Part shown: piece after piece, positions 8,480 to 15,514 of the stretch
Numbering within the stretch: the first letter of the stretch is position 1
How the letters are laid out: every line of letters begins with the position of its first letter
Source: an uncultured Kangiella sp.
GTDB taxonomy: Bacteria > Pseudomonadota > Gammaproteobacteria > Enterobacterales > DSM-103792
NCBI GenBank assembly: GCA_946481205.1
Contig: CAMLNB010000033.1
Span: 1 to 21,212, forward strand
DNA length: 21,212 nt
Direction of reading: 5' to 3'
Translations under genes and position numbers: made by a program
Notes under the pieces: generated by a model
Database searches by the model: none
What the model was told of the DNA's origin: nothing
Seen by the model: the letters and a program-made list of their open reading frames with translations, nothing else

Positions 8480-8517
8480 GGCGAGGGCGGTTCCGACGCA
8501 GCGGAACCGCCCTCGCC
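8480..8517 (-). terminator. Perfect 16-bp hairpin between phytase and phosphoesterase genes
   Basis: GGCGAGGGCGGTTCCG (8480-8495) pairs perfectly with 8502-8517 around a 6-base loop. On the minus strand the stem starts two bases after the phytase TGA. No immediate T-run follows; the nearest, TTCTTTTT, is about 20 bases downstream. It may be an attenuator or RNase barrier that lowers phosphoesterase expression relative to phytase, rather than a full terminator. Confidence 0.6.
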
Positions 8518-8519
8518 AT

Positions 8520-10532
8520 TCAATCGAGCTTCAAGGCCGCGCGGACATCTGTCCACGCCACATATTTGAAGTTTTGTTTGCCTTGTGGCAGACGCTTGCG
8601 ACCATCTTGCAAGACCAGCAGGCCCTCACTGAACGCGCCGCCGAAATTGCCGGCACTGACTTCCAAGCCATCGGTTTCGGAAACGCCATCAATGCCGAGC
8701 TCTGCATTGATGGCGACCTGGAAACGGCCGCGCTGTGTGAACGGTGCTTTGGCGTCGAGCACGACGTAGCTGTCATCACCTTGGCTGGAAATGACCAGAT
8801 AGCTGTGCTGATCGTTTTGCCAGAGTCCGAGTCCTTCAATATCAGCTTCCACGCCAGCACCGGCGCGGATCACTTCGATCATGGTCGTCGGTGCATTGGC
8901 ATCGGCCGCCAGCGTCCAGACCGCCACGTCTTCTTCTCCAATATAAAGCTGTTTGTTGCGATCATCGGCAACGCAACCTTCAGGCTGGCTACCGACCTTG
9001 AACTCGCGCAGCAGCTCATGACTCAGCTTGCCATCACGGCTGTGCAGGCGGTACTGCAGGAAACGCCCATCCTTGTCGTTCGGAATAGCATGGATTTCTC
9101 CGGCTTGCGGCGAGTACAGACAAAGCCCGTAAATCTCAGTCATGGCGACTGGCAAATTGCCGAGCTCGCTAACCTGGCCAGTGCTGCGGTCAATGCCGTA
9201 AACCGTCAAACTGTTGAAGCTGCGATTGCCGGCAACGGCAAGATCAAGGGTTTTGCCCTGCCACGGAAAACCGCTGCGGATATCCACGTTGTTGATATCG
9301 CCACTGGCCAGTTTTTGCAGGGTCTTGCCGTCCAGATCATAAACCAGCAAGCCAAATTTCTTGTCGGTGGCCAGAATGCGGCTCTTGCTGCGATCACTCG
9401 GATGCATCCAGATTGCCGGATCATCGGCAGCGTCGCCTTCGCTGATCACGGCCTGAGTCTGAACCCGTGCCGGTACGCTGATAACCCGCGCTGGTTCTGC
9501 GCTTGCAGCTGCCCATGGCAGCGTAGCGCGGGCAAAACTGTCGGCGTCATCATCGCGGACCAACAGCTGCAATTGCTGTGCGTGCAGACGCACGCTGATC
9601 TGTTCCGGTTTCTGGCTGCCGGTCAGGGCGAGTGATGCCATCGGCTGCCATTGTCCGGCATTGTGTTGGTAACGATGCAGTTGTGCGTGTTCGCCATCAA
9701 CAATCAGTAGCGTGCCAGCGACAGCGGCCAAGCCGTCAGCGCTGCCAAGCGGACCGTGCGGCGCTACCAAGGCAACGAGTTCGCGCAGCGGATCGGTTTC
9801 CGCTGCGGCCGGGTAGCGCCAGACGCCGATACCTTCTTCATTAACGAACAGGTGATCGGCGTTGTCATCGACTGCACAGAACTTCGCGCTCGGCGGCAAA
9901 CTCAGCTGGCGCATTTGTTTGGCAGACGCCAGCAACTGATCGCCATGCCCCACCAACCAGTGCTCACCACGGCCTTCCTCACCAACGACAAACAGCTGCA
10001 GATTCTGTTCAGCATCGCGATACAGGCAAACCGACTCGACGCCAAAATCCATCGCCGGCAAGTACAGCGGCGTCGAAAAATGTGGCGTGCTGGCGCTGAG
10101 CTTCAGAACAGCGGCCTGGTGCCGAATGCGATCATAGGTGGCCACCCACAGCGAACCGTCGCTGTTGTCGCGGCTGTCGAGCGCGTCGAAACGGCCATCA
10201 AGCTGCGCCTGAATGCTGCCATCGGCAGTCAGTAACAGCAGGCCTTGGCGCGGGCTGGCGGCCAGCCGTTCGATGCCCTGCCAGGCCGTGCTGGCTGGAA
10301 GCAGTTGTGAGGCATCAATGGCCCATTCTTTCGCGGTGCTTACTGCGCTCAGATGCACGGCGTTGCTGGTCTCGGTAGCCGCGGTCGGTGCCGAGATTGC
10401 GCTGGTCGCATTGTCAGAACGGGTACTGGTATCCGGTGATTGTTGTTCGCAGCTGCTGAGACCAATTGTCGCCAGCATAGCCAATGCCACGGTGCTTGGC
10501 CGTGGCCTGCGCAGGGTAAAACCAACGTTCAT
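8520..10532 (-). CDS. Beta-propeller phytase, lipoprotein, two-propeller form
   Basis: A 670-residue phytase (EC 3.1.3.8 class) that releases phosphate from phytate in a Ca-dependent manner in known members. The start ATG at 10532 has AAGGA at 10540-10544 and gives a lipoprotein signal with lipobox LSSC, Cys28. The C-terminal half (about 350-670) is a standard beta-propeller phytase: SEGDAADDPAIW (364-375), ATDKKFGLLVYDLDGK, NNVDIR, QPEGCVADD, LYIGEE, EADIEGLGLW, SSQGDDSYVV, DGVSETDGLEV (615-625) and SEGLLVLQDG. The N-terminal half (about 80-340) looks like a second, degenerate propeller: for example SVCLYRDAEQNLQLFV parallels GLCLYSPQAGEIHAI, and FCAVDDNADHLFVNEE parallels GCVADDRNKQLYIGEE. 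It lacks the DAADDPAIW calcium/active-site strand. The gene follows the TonB-dependent receptor by 59 bp. A start at 10583 would overlap the intercistronic hairpin and destroy the lipoprotein signal. Confidence 0.94.
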   Translation of the reverse strand: MNVGFTLRRPRPSTVALAMLATIGLSSCEQQSPDTSTRSDNATSAISAPTAATETSNAVHLSAVSTAKEWAIDASQLLPASTAWQGIERLAASPRQGLLLLTADGSIQAQLDGRFDALDSRDNSDGSLWVATYDRIRHQAAVLKLSASTPHFSTPLYLPAMDFGVESVCLYRDAEQNLQLFVVGEEGRGEHWLVGHGDQLLASAKQMRQLSLPPSAKFCAVDDNADHLFVNEEGIGVWRYPAAAETDPLRELVALVAPHGPLGSADGLAAVAGTLLIVDGEHAQLHRYQHNAGQWQPMASLALTGSQKPEQISVRLHAQQLQLLVRDDDADSFARATLPWAAASAEPARVISVPARVQTQAVISEGDAADDPAIWMHPSDRSKSRILATDKKFGLLVYDLDGKTLQKLASGDINNVDIRSGFPWQGKTLDLAVAGNRSFNSLTVYGIDRSTGQVSELGNLPVAMTEIYGLCLYSPQAGEIHAIPNDKDGRFLQYRLHSRDGKLSHELLREFKVGSQPEGCVADDRNKQLYIGEEDVAVWTLAADANAPTTMIEVIRAGAGVEADIEGLGLWQNDQHSYLVISSQGDDSYVVLDAKAPFTQRGRFQVAINAELGIDGVSETDGLEVSAGNFGGAFSEGLLVLQDGRKRLPQGKQNFKYVAWTDVRAALKLD

Positions 10533-10544
10533 TGTTGCATCCTT

Positions 10545-10581
10545 AAAAATGCCGCCGCACCGACCGCTGCCGGGCGGCGGC
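10545..10581 (-). terminator. Attenuator-like hairpin with T-run between receptor and phytase
   Basis: On the minus strand a 7-bp GC stem (10575-10581 with 10551-10557) and a 17-base loop is followed by A and five T residues (10549-10545), placed directly before the phytase ribosome site AAGGA (10544-10540). It has the form of a leaky intrinsic terminator inside the operon. The large loop reduces confidence. Confidence 0.45.
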
Positions 10582-10591
10582 AAGCCCTGAC

Positions 10592-13099
10592 TCAGAATTG
10601 GCTGTAGCTGACGCCGATGCTATAGCTCGGGCCATACTCTTCATATTGATAGTTATAGGCACGGCGGCCGGTGTAGACGTAGTAGGGCTCATCACCGAGA
10701 TTGCGTGCTTCGACATACAGCTGCAGGCCCTTGCTCAAGAACCAGCGCGCGGACAGATCAAACTGGGTCTGCTGATCGACGAAAGCATCGTAGGATTTGT
10801 CGCTGATGTCGGCAACTTCGTACAAGTACTCAGACTTGTAGTTGCCGGTCAAACGCAGGCTCAAGGTATCGGTTTCATAGCCAAGCGTCAGGTTGCCGGT
10901 GACATCGGATTGGCTCGGCAAACGGATATCACGACTGTCGCCGCTGCCGTTGCGAATCTCGGCATCGGAGTCGGTGAACGTGGCGTTGACGGCAAGCAGA
11001 AAGCCGTTGGCAAATTTCTGCGACCAAGCCAGCTCCAGACCGTACAGACTGGCGCTGTCGCCGTTGGCAAAGCTGATCGCTTCGTCAAAGTCGGCCCAAT
11101 CGCCACTGCCGGCCAGATCGGTCTGGTAGACAAAATTGTCGATGTCTTTGTGGAAGACAAATGCCGACAGCACGCTGGCGTGGCCAAAGAAGTGCTCGAT
11201 GCCGATATCGATGTTGCGCGACTCGAGCGGCTTCAAATCCGGATTGCCGAACTCGGCTTCATCACCGTCAATGACAAAGCCCGGTGCGCGCTCACCGAAC
11301 GTGGCGCGAACCACGCTGTGGGTCAGGGCGAGCCGCAGCTGGGTATCGTCATTGATCAGGTAACGACCGTGCAGGCCCGGCAGCCAATGATCGTCGTCGC
11401 GCTTGGTCTGCACGGATTCGAATTCGCCATCGCGCAGGCCGGTGCCCTCGGCTTCAAACTTAGTGCCTTCGTAGCGCACGCCAGCGATGATGCGCCAGTC
11501 ATCCAGATCAAGCGTCTGCATGACATAGGCTGCGTTGATATCTTCCTGCATCGTAAAGTCTTCGATGCGGGACGCTTCCTCATCATGAAACTCGTCACGA
11601 TCGAGCTGGCTGAGCAGTTGCCGAACGGCCGCGCTGGAGATGGCAGGACCGAAGCGGCCAAGCGCGTAGTCCACGTTGCCGCCGGCCAAGGCGCTCAGAT
11701 TCAGCGCGTCGTCGCTGATGCCAAAGTCGGAGAAGTCTTCGTAAGCCCAGACCTCGACCTCGTTGTCTTTTTCGCGCCGGCTCAGCTTGGCACCGAATTT
11801 CAAGGTGGCATCGGCACTGCCCCAGCTGAACGGGCGGCTGAAATCGAGGCGGGCATTGTGCTCGGTATCGGTGGTGTCGCTCTTTGCAATCTCTGCTTCA
11901 TCAAGGCTGAAATTGCTGGCGTCATAAAAGGCTTCATCGAGCTGCAAGCGTGGCCGCCGGCTGTTACTGAAACCGCCGTCGCCACTGTCGGCGGTGAACA
12001 CTGCCGGATCGAGCTGATCCGGGTTGTCTTCACCGGCGCGGCCATAACCCACCTGGCCGCTGACTCGCCATGTGCTGTATTGTTTTTCTGCACCGACGAC
12101 TACCGAATAAATGGTCTGGGTTTCTTCCCGGTCTTTCAGCTCCCGGGCGACTTCGGTTTCGCCAATTTCGCCGTCTTCTTGAGCGTCTTCAAACTCGGCT
12201 TTCAGCAATTGCCGGTATTCCTGATCGGCAAAGCGGCTGTACAGTGTGCGTAACCAATACTTGCTGTCATCGTCAGGGCGGAAATCGAAATTCAGCGCGG
12301 CACCGATGCGTTCGCGTTCAATGCTGTAGTCGCGCTGTTCGACGCTGGCCAGCCGTGCGGCGTCGTCAAAATCCCAGTCGCCACCGGTTTCGACGTTATC
12401 AGAACCGAAGCTGCGGTCATGGAAGTTCACTGCGGCGGCAACGCCAAGCGTATCGCCGGCACCGAAGCGGTCGCTGAATGCAGCGGCATATTTCGGGCTG
12501 TGCTCGCCGGTGTTATCGTCATAACTGGTTTCGGCGCTGAGCGTATAGAACCGGCCTTTGTGATCGAATGCTGACAGGCTTTCGACTTCAACGGTGCCGC
12601 CGAGCGAGTTGGCGTCCATGTCAGGCGTCAGCGTTTTTACCACCGATACGGACTGTAATAGTTCAGCCGGCAGCACATCCAAGGCCACGGCGCGGCGCTC
12701 GCTTTCTGGTGCCGGCACCAGCGAGCCGTTGATGGTCACAGCGTTCAGATCCGGACTCAAACCGCGAACGCGGATAAAACGGCCTTCACCCTGATCGCGC
12801 TCGATGGAAATGCCTGGCACCCGTTGCAAGGCTTCGGCGGCGTTATCATCCGGCAGCTGACCAATGCCATCAGCCTTGACCACGCTTTCGATGCGATCCG
12901 AGGCGCGTTGCTCGCGCAGCGACTGCTCAAGGCTGGCAGCCTGACCAATCACCTCGATGCGAACGGCTTCGCCATCCTCGATGGCGACCGACGGCGCGAC
13001 CTGCTCAGCAGCATGCGCTGACAAACCGGATGCAACAGCCAGAGCCAGCACGCTGAAGCGAAACAGCGGGCCGGTGAAAACGGGTGAACGGTATTCCAC
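10592..13099 (-). CDS. TonB-dependent outer-membrane receptor (TIGR01782-like), phytate operon
   Basis: An 835-residue outer-membrane beta-barrel transporter powered by TonB-ExbBD, first gene of the operon. I start it at GTG 13099: GGGGAG at 13107-13112 lies 7 bases upstream and a clear signal peptide follows (LFRFSVLALAVASGLSAHA). The frame is open a further 93 codons upstream, but that part has no signal peptide and would cover the Pho box. A putative TonB box is RIEVIGQ just after the signal. The plug domain follows with IGQLPDDNAAEALQRVPGIS, IRVRGLSPDLNAVTINGS and LGGTVEVES, typical of the Caulobacter/Xanthomonas receptor group. The barrel runs to the C-terminus and ends in the canonical aromatic residue (SYSQF). 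The substrate is inferred to be phytate, its metal complexes or breakdown products, because beta-propeller phytases are repeatedly found next to such receptors. Confidence 0.94.
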   Translation of the reverse strand: MEYRSPVFTGPLFRFSVLALAVASGLSAHAAEQVAPSVAIEDGEAVRIEVIGQAASLEQSLREQRASDRIESVVKADGIGQLPDDNAAEALQRVPGISIERDQGEGRFIRVRGLSPDLNAVTINGSLVPAPESERRAVALDVLPAELLQSVSVVKTLTPDMDANSLGGTVEVESLSAFDHKGRFYTLSAETSYDDNTGEHSPKYAAAFSDRFGAGDTLGVAAAVNFHDRSFGSDNVETGGDWDFDDAARLASVEQRDYSIERERIGAALNFDFRPDDDSKYWLRTLYSRFADQEYRQLLKAEFEDAQEDGEIGETEVARELKDREETQTIYSVVVGAEKQYSTWRVSGQVGYGRAGEDNPDQLDPAVFTADSGDGGFSNSRRPRLQLDEAFYDASNFSLDEAEIAKSDTTDTEHNARLDFSRPFSWGSADATLKFGAKLSRREKDNEVEVWAYEDFSDFGISDDALNLSALAGGNVDYALGRFGPAISSAAVRQLLSQLDRDEFHDEEASRIEDFTMQEDINAAYVMQTLDLDDWRIIAGVRYEGTKFEAEGTGLRDGEFESVQTKRDDDHWLPGLHGRYLINDDTQLRLALTHSVVRATFGERAPGFVIDGDEAEFGNPDLKPLESRNIDIGIEHFFGHASVLSAFVFHKDIDNFVYQTDLAGSGDWADFDEAISFANGDSASLYGLELAWSQKFANGFLLAVNATFTDSDAEIRNGSGDSRDIRLPSQSDVTGNLTLGYETDTLSLRLTGNYKSEYLYEVADISDKSYDAFVDQQTQFDLSARWFLSKGLQLYVEARNLGDEPYYVYTGRRAYNYQYEEYGPSYSIGVSYSQF

Positions 13100-13167
13100 G
13101 TGACAACTCCCCAGAGCGAATCGAATGGCTTGCTTGCGACCGCCATCGCTGCCGCAACTGGAGCTGC

Positions 13168-13173
13168 ACGCTA
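13168..13173 (-). promoter_or_regulatory. Candidate -10 of the receptor-phytase operon
   Basis: TAGCGT (3 of 6 to TATAAT) starts exactly 10 bp after the second Pho-box heptamer, the spacing used by PhoB-activated sigma-70 promoters, where the Pho box replaces the -35. The hexamer itself is weak, as expected for an activator-dependent promoter. Confidence 0.4.
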
Positions 13174-13183
13174 GGGATCGTTG

Positions 13184-13201
13184 ATGGCAGTTCGATGACA
13201 G
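13184..13201 (-). promoter_or_regulatory. PhoB binding site (Pho box) for the phytate operon
   Basis: On the minus strand, CTGTCAT (13201-13195), spacer CGAA, CTGCCAT (13190-13184): 13 of 14 heptamer positions match the PhoB consensus CTGTCAT-N4-CTGTCAT with the exact 11-bp period. It ends 85 bp upstream of the GTG start of the receptor. Isolated CTGTCAT occurrences inside genes elsewhere in the window (for example at 1167, 8770, 16726 and 16951) have no second repeat at 11 bp. Confidence 0.75.
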
Positions 13202-13359
13202 TGCCGGAAGCGCAGCGCGGGAATCGCGGGTTTTGGCGCGTTTCATGGGCACTGTTGAGCTCGATGCACCCGGTTGCAAAGGCTCGCTGGGCAGCACTGT
13301 CGTGCTGATCGCGACTGCAACGGCAGTGCGATGCTCGCAGGCCGTTTTGATTTGTCGTC

Positions 13360-13372
13360 TCAGCTGAGCTGA
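13360..13372. promoter_or_regulatory. Palindrome in the divergent intergenic region
   Basis: TCAGCT-G-AGCTGA, a perfect 13-bp inverted repeat with one central base, overlapping a shifted 10-bp palindrome CTCAGCTGAG. It lies between the two divergent genes and could be an operator, but no regulator can be assigned. Confidence 0.25.
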
Positions 13373-13381
13373 TCGCACCCC

Positions 13382-13422
13382 CTGTCATGCGCGCTGACAT
13401 CGAACCGTCATCTGGCTGTGGT
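13382..13422 (+). promoter_or_regulatory. Tandem Pho-box-like heptamers upstream of GGDEF-like gene
   Basis: Four heptamers in plus orientation start at 13382 (CTGTCAT, 7/7), 13394 (CTGACAT, 6/7), 13405 (CCGTCAT, 6/7) and 13416 (CTGTGGT, 5/7), with periods 12, 11 and 11 bp. The middle pair has the exact Pho-box geometry. The array ends 39 bp before the ATG at 13462. I see no convincing -10 at the expected distance. The whole 362-bp region from 13100 to 13461 holds no other gene I would support. Confidence 0.5.
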
Positions 13423-13461
13423 GATCTGCTCGCCACTGCAAACTGGCCACCGGTATGCCCG

Positions 13462-14385
13462 ATGACGCTATCAACCGTTCGTTACCCTTGGCTGTTGTTG
13501 CCAACCTTGCTAGCCGCCAGTGCCATCCTGCTGCTGATGAGCTGGCATGGCAGCGCGAAGCCTGTGCAAGACTGGGCCTGGCTCGACATCGTTGGCGAAG
13601 GCGGCACCGCGTTATTGATTCTGTGTTGGCTGAGCTGGGTGGCACGGAGCCGGCCCGGCGGTCGGGTTACCGCGCTGTTGCTGCTGGGTTTGTCGTTTGT
13701 GTTTCTGGCGATGTGGTCTGATACGCTCGATGAATTCATCCGTTTGCCGGATCCGGTGCAGTGGGATCGCTGGTTGGAGTCGGCCACGATGCCCGCTGGT
13801 CTGTTGCTGCTGACGGCGGGCATTTATCACTGGCATCAGGAACAGCTGGCGATCAACGTCCAGATGCACAAGCGCGAACGCTTGTTTCGCGAACACCGCT
13901 ATTTCGATGCGCTGATCCCGCTGACCGGTGCCGGTTATTTGCGTCGGCAATTGCAGCGCGAGCTGAAACGGGTCGATGCCGACGGCCAACCGGCGTTTGC
14001 CCTAGTGGTGCTGGACCTGAATCAATTCACCGCGTTGAATCGCGAACACGGTTACGCCGAAGGTGACCGGGTGCTGCAGGCGGTGAGTCAGTTGCTGCTG
14101 CTCAATCTGCGCCAGCAGGATCTGCTTTGTCGACTGGCCGGAGATCGTTTTGTCGCGCTGTTACCGACGACATCTGCTGCCACGGCAGCACAGATTGCCG
14201 ATGAGTTGCGCATCGCGGTTGCCGCTTTGGCCTATCGGACGCAGCCGGCACATCAGCGTTTGCAGTTGTCGGCAACGGCAGTAGCGGTGATGCCGCGCGC
14301 CGATGAAACAGTAGAACAGTTGCTGAATCGGCTCGGTCAATCGCAATTGTCAGCAAACACCGCCGGCGCTGTGGCGTTTGCCTGA
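13462..14385 (+). CDS. Membrane protein with degenerate GGDEF domain
   Basis: A 307-residue inner-membrane signalling protein. About four membrane segments fill the first 130 residues (PWLLLPTLLAASAILLLM; GGTALLILCWLSWVA; VTALLLLGLSFVFLAMW; MPAGLLLLTAGIYHW). A GGDEF-like domain of about 160 residues follows, recognisable from LVVLDLNQFTALNREHGYAEGDRVL and the half-site LCRLAGDRFVALLP. The signature is AGDRF (226-230) instead of GGDEF: the first Gly is Ala and the metal-binding Glu is Arg. Diguanylate cyclase activity is therefore doubtful, and a receptor or scaffold role is possible. There is no clear RxxD inhibitory site. I prefer the ATG at 13462 because it directly precedes the first membrane segment and leaves the Pho-like sites upstream; ATG 13387 adds 25 polar residues. 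The AraC gene starts 6 bp after its stop, so the two are probably cotranscribed. Confidence 0.82.
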   Translation: MTLSTVRYPWLLLPTLLAASAILLLMSWHGSAKPVQDWAWLDIVGEGGTALLILCWLSWVARSRPGGRVTALLLLGLSFVFLAMWSDTLDEFIRLPDPVQWDRWLESATMPAGLLLLTAGIYHWHQEQLAINVQMHKRERLFREHRYFDALIPLTGAGYLRRQLQRELKRVDADGQPAFALVVLDLNQFTALNREHGYAEGDRVLQAVSQLLLLNLRQQDLLCRLAGDRFVALLPTTSAATAAQIADELRIAVAALAYRTQPAHQRLQLSATAVAVMPRADETVEQLLNRLGQSQLSANTAGAVAFA

Positions 14386-14391
14386 GCCATC

Positions 14392-15426
14392 ATGACCAGC
14401 GCAACGCGATGGTATGAGCGTGACGAGCGCTTTATTCCGGTTCATCAGCAGCCGGCCTGTTTGATCGACTTGGCGTTGGCGCGCGACGTAGACAGTCATC
14501 GGCTGTTGCGCGGTACCGGTTTGTTCTATGACCAGTTGGACAGCGAGCGTTTGATCAGCCCGCAGCAATTGCTGCGGCTGTTCGACAATGCGCTGCACTG
14601 TCTGGCCGCCGATGACACCGGTTTTCAACTCGGCCATCGCTTGCTGCCCGGCCATCATGGCAGCCTGAGCACTGCGCTGGCACATGCCAGCCATCTAGCG
14701 GATGCGCTGGATTTGTTGCTCAATCATCGTGCGCGTTTGAGCCCGCTACTGGCGCCGCGGCTGCATCTGGATGAGCGCTATGTTTGCTTGTATTGGCTCG
14801 ACGTCTGCGGTGCCGGCAGTGCTCTGCCGCAGCTGGTTGAAGCGCACATGACCGCGGTCAGCGCGATGTGTCGCTGGCAGAGTGGCGAGCGCTGGCCTTG
14901 GCAGTTTCTGTTCAGTCATCAGGCGCCGCCTTATCGCGAGCAGTACCAGGCACACCTGGGCGAGGATCTGCATTTCGGCTGTCAGATCGATGCGATGGTG
15001 CTGCCACGGGCTTATTTCCTGAAACCGTGGCCGCGTGCCTCGCAGACCGTCGCGGCATTGGCCCGTCGGCAATTGGCGCAGCAAGGCCAGCCGGCGCTGG
15101 CGACCAGCTTTGTCGAACGGGTTTATCAGAGCATGTTGGTGGAGGTCCGGCGCGGCAGCAGCCTTGATGCCATTGCTGCTGCACTCGACATCAGCCCGGC
15201 CACCTGCAAGCGCAAGCTCAAAGCCCATGGCAGCAGTTTTCAGGCCCTGCATGACGCGGTCCGCAAGCACGTGGCGCTGTACCTGTACTGGGCTCGCGGC
15301 TATGGCAGCGACGCGGTAGCCGACTACCTCGGCTTCCATGACACCACCAATTTCCGGCGCTCGTTCAAACGCTGGACCGGCCAGCTGCCCAGTGTGCTGC
15401 GCCATTATTTGCCACAAAGCAGTTGA
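14392..15426 (+). CDS. AraC-family transcriptional regulator (PF12625-type N-terminal domain)
   Basis: A 344-residue DNA-binding regulator. The N-terminal ~220 residues resemble the 'arabinose-binding domain of AraC regulator' family (CLIDLALARDVDSHRLLRGTG, then LLRLFDNALHCLAADDTGFQLGHRL), found in regulators of the OruR/ArgR and virulence type rather than true arabinose sensors. The C-terminal AraC domain has two helix-turn-helix units: the first around residues 256-280 (LDAIAAALDISPATCKRKLKAHGSSF) and the second around 303-332 (DAVADYLGFHDTTNFRRSFKRWTG), the latter carrying the conserved family signature. It follows the GGDEF-like gene by 6 bp and precedes the ABC export operon by 88 bp. 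Targets are unknown; candidates are the divergent phytate operon and the downstream transporter. No ligand can be inferred. Confidence 0.92.
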   Translation: MTSATRWYERDERFIPVHQQPACLIDLALARDVDSHRLLRGTGLFYDQLDSERLISPQQLLRLFDNALHCLAADDTGFQLGHRLLPGHHGSLSTALAHASHLADALDLLLNHRARLSPLLAPRLHLDERYVCLYWLDVCGAGSALPQLVEAHMTAVSAMCRWQSGERWPWQFLFSHQAPPYREQYQAHLGEDLHFGCQIDAMVLPRAYFLKPWPRASQTVAALARRQLAQQGQPALATSFVERVYQSMLVEVRRGSSLDAIAAALDISPATCKRKLKAHGSSFQALHDAVRKHVALYLYWARGYGSDAVADYLGFHDTTNFRRSFKRWTGQLPSVLRHYLPQSS

Positions 15427-15514
15427 GCTCCGGGCGCTGTCGCAAGGAGTTTGCTCCCAGATCAAATGTAGCGGGCTGACCTTGTGCCATGCTTGCTTTT
15501 ATTCCTGAGCAGGC

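Noticed and set aside
8574..9635. 353-codon plus-strand open frame
   Set aside because: Antisense shadow of the phytase gene; no recognisable domain.
10598..12253. 551-codon plus-strand open frame
   Set aside because: Lies entirely antisense to the TonB-dependent receptor, which has a full set of family motifs; no signal, motif or ribosome site in the antisense frame. Long antisense frames are expected at this GC content.
13084..13308. 74-codon plus-strand frame in the divergent intergenic region
   Set aside because: No motif, no ribosome site, and it overlaps the receptor 5' end and Pho box.
13100..13378. 93-codon N-terminal extension of the TonB-dependent receptor
   Set aside because: No export signal at its start, would bury the true signal peptide and cover the Pho box; the GTG at 13099 has a strong, well-spaced ribosome site.
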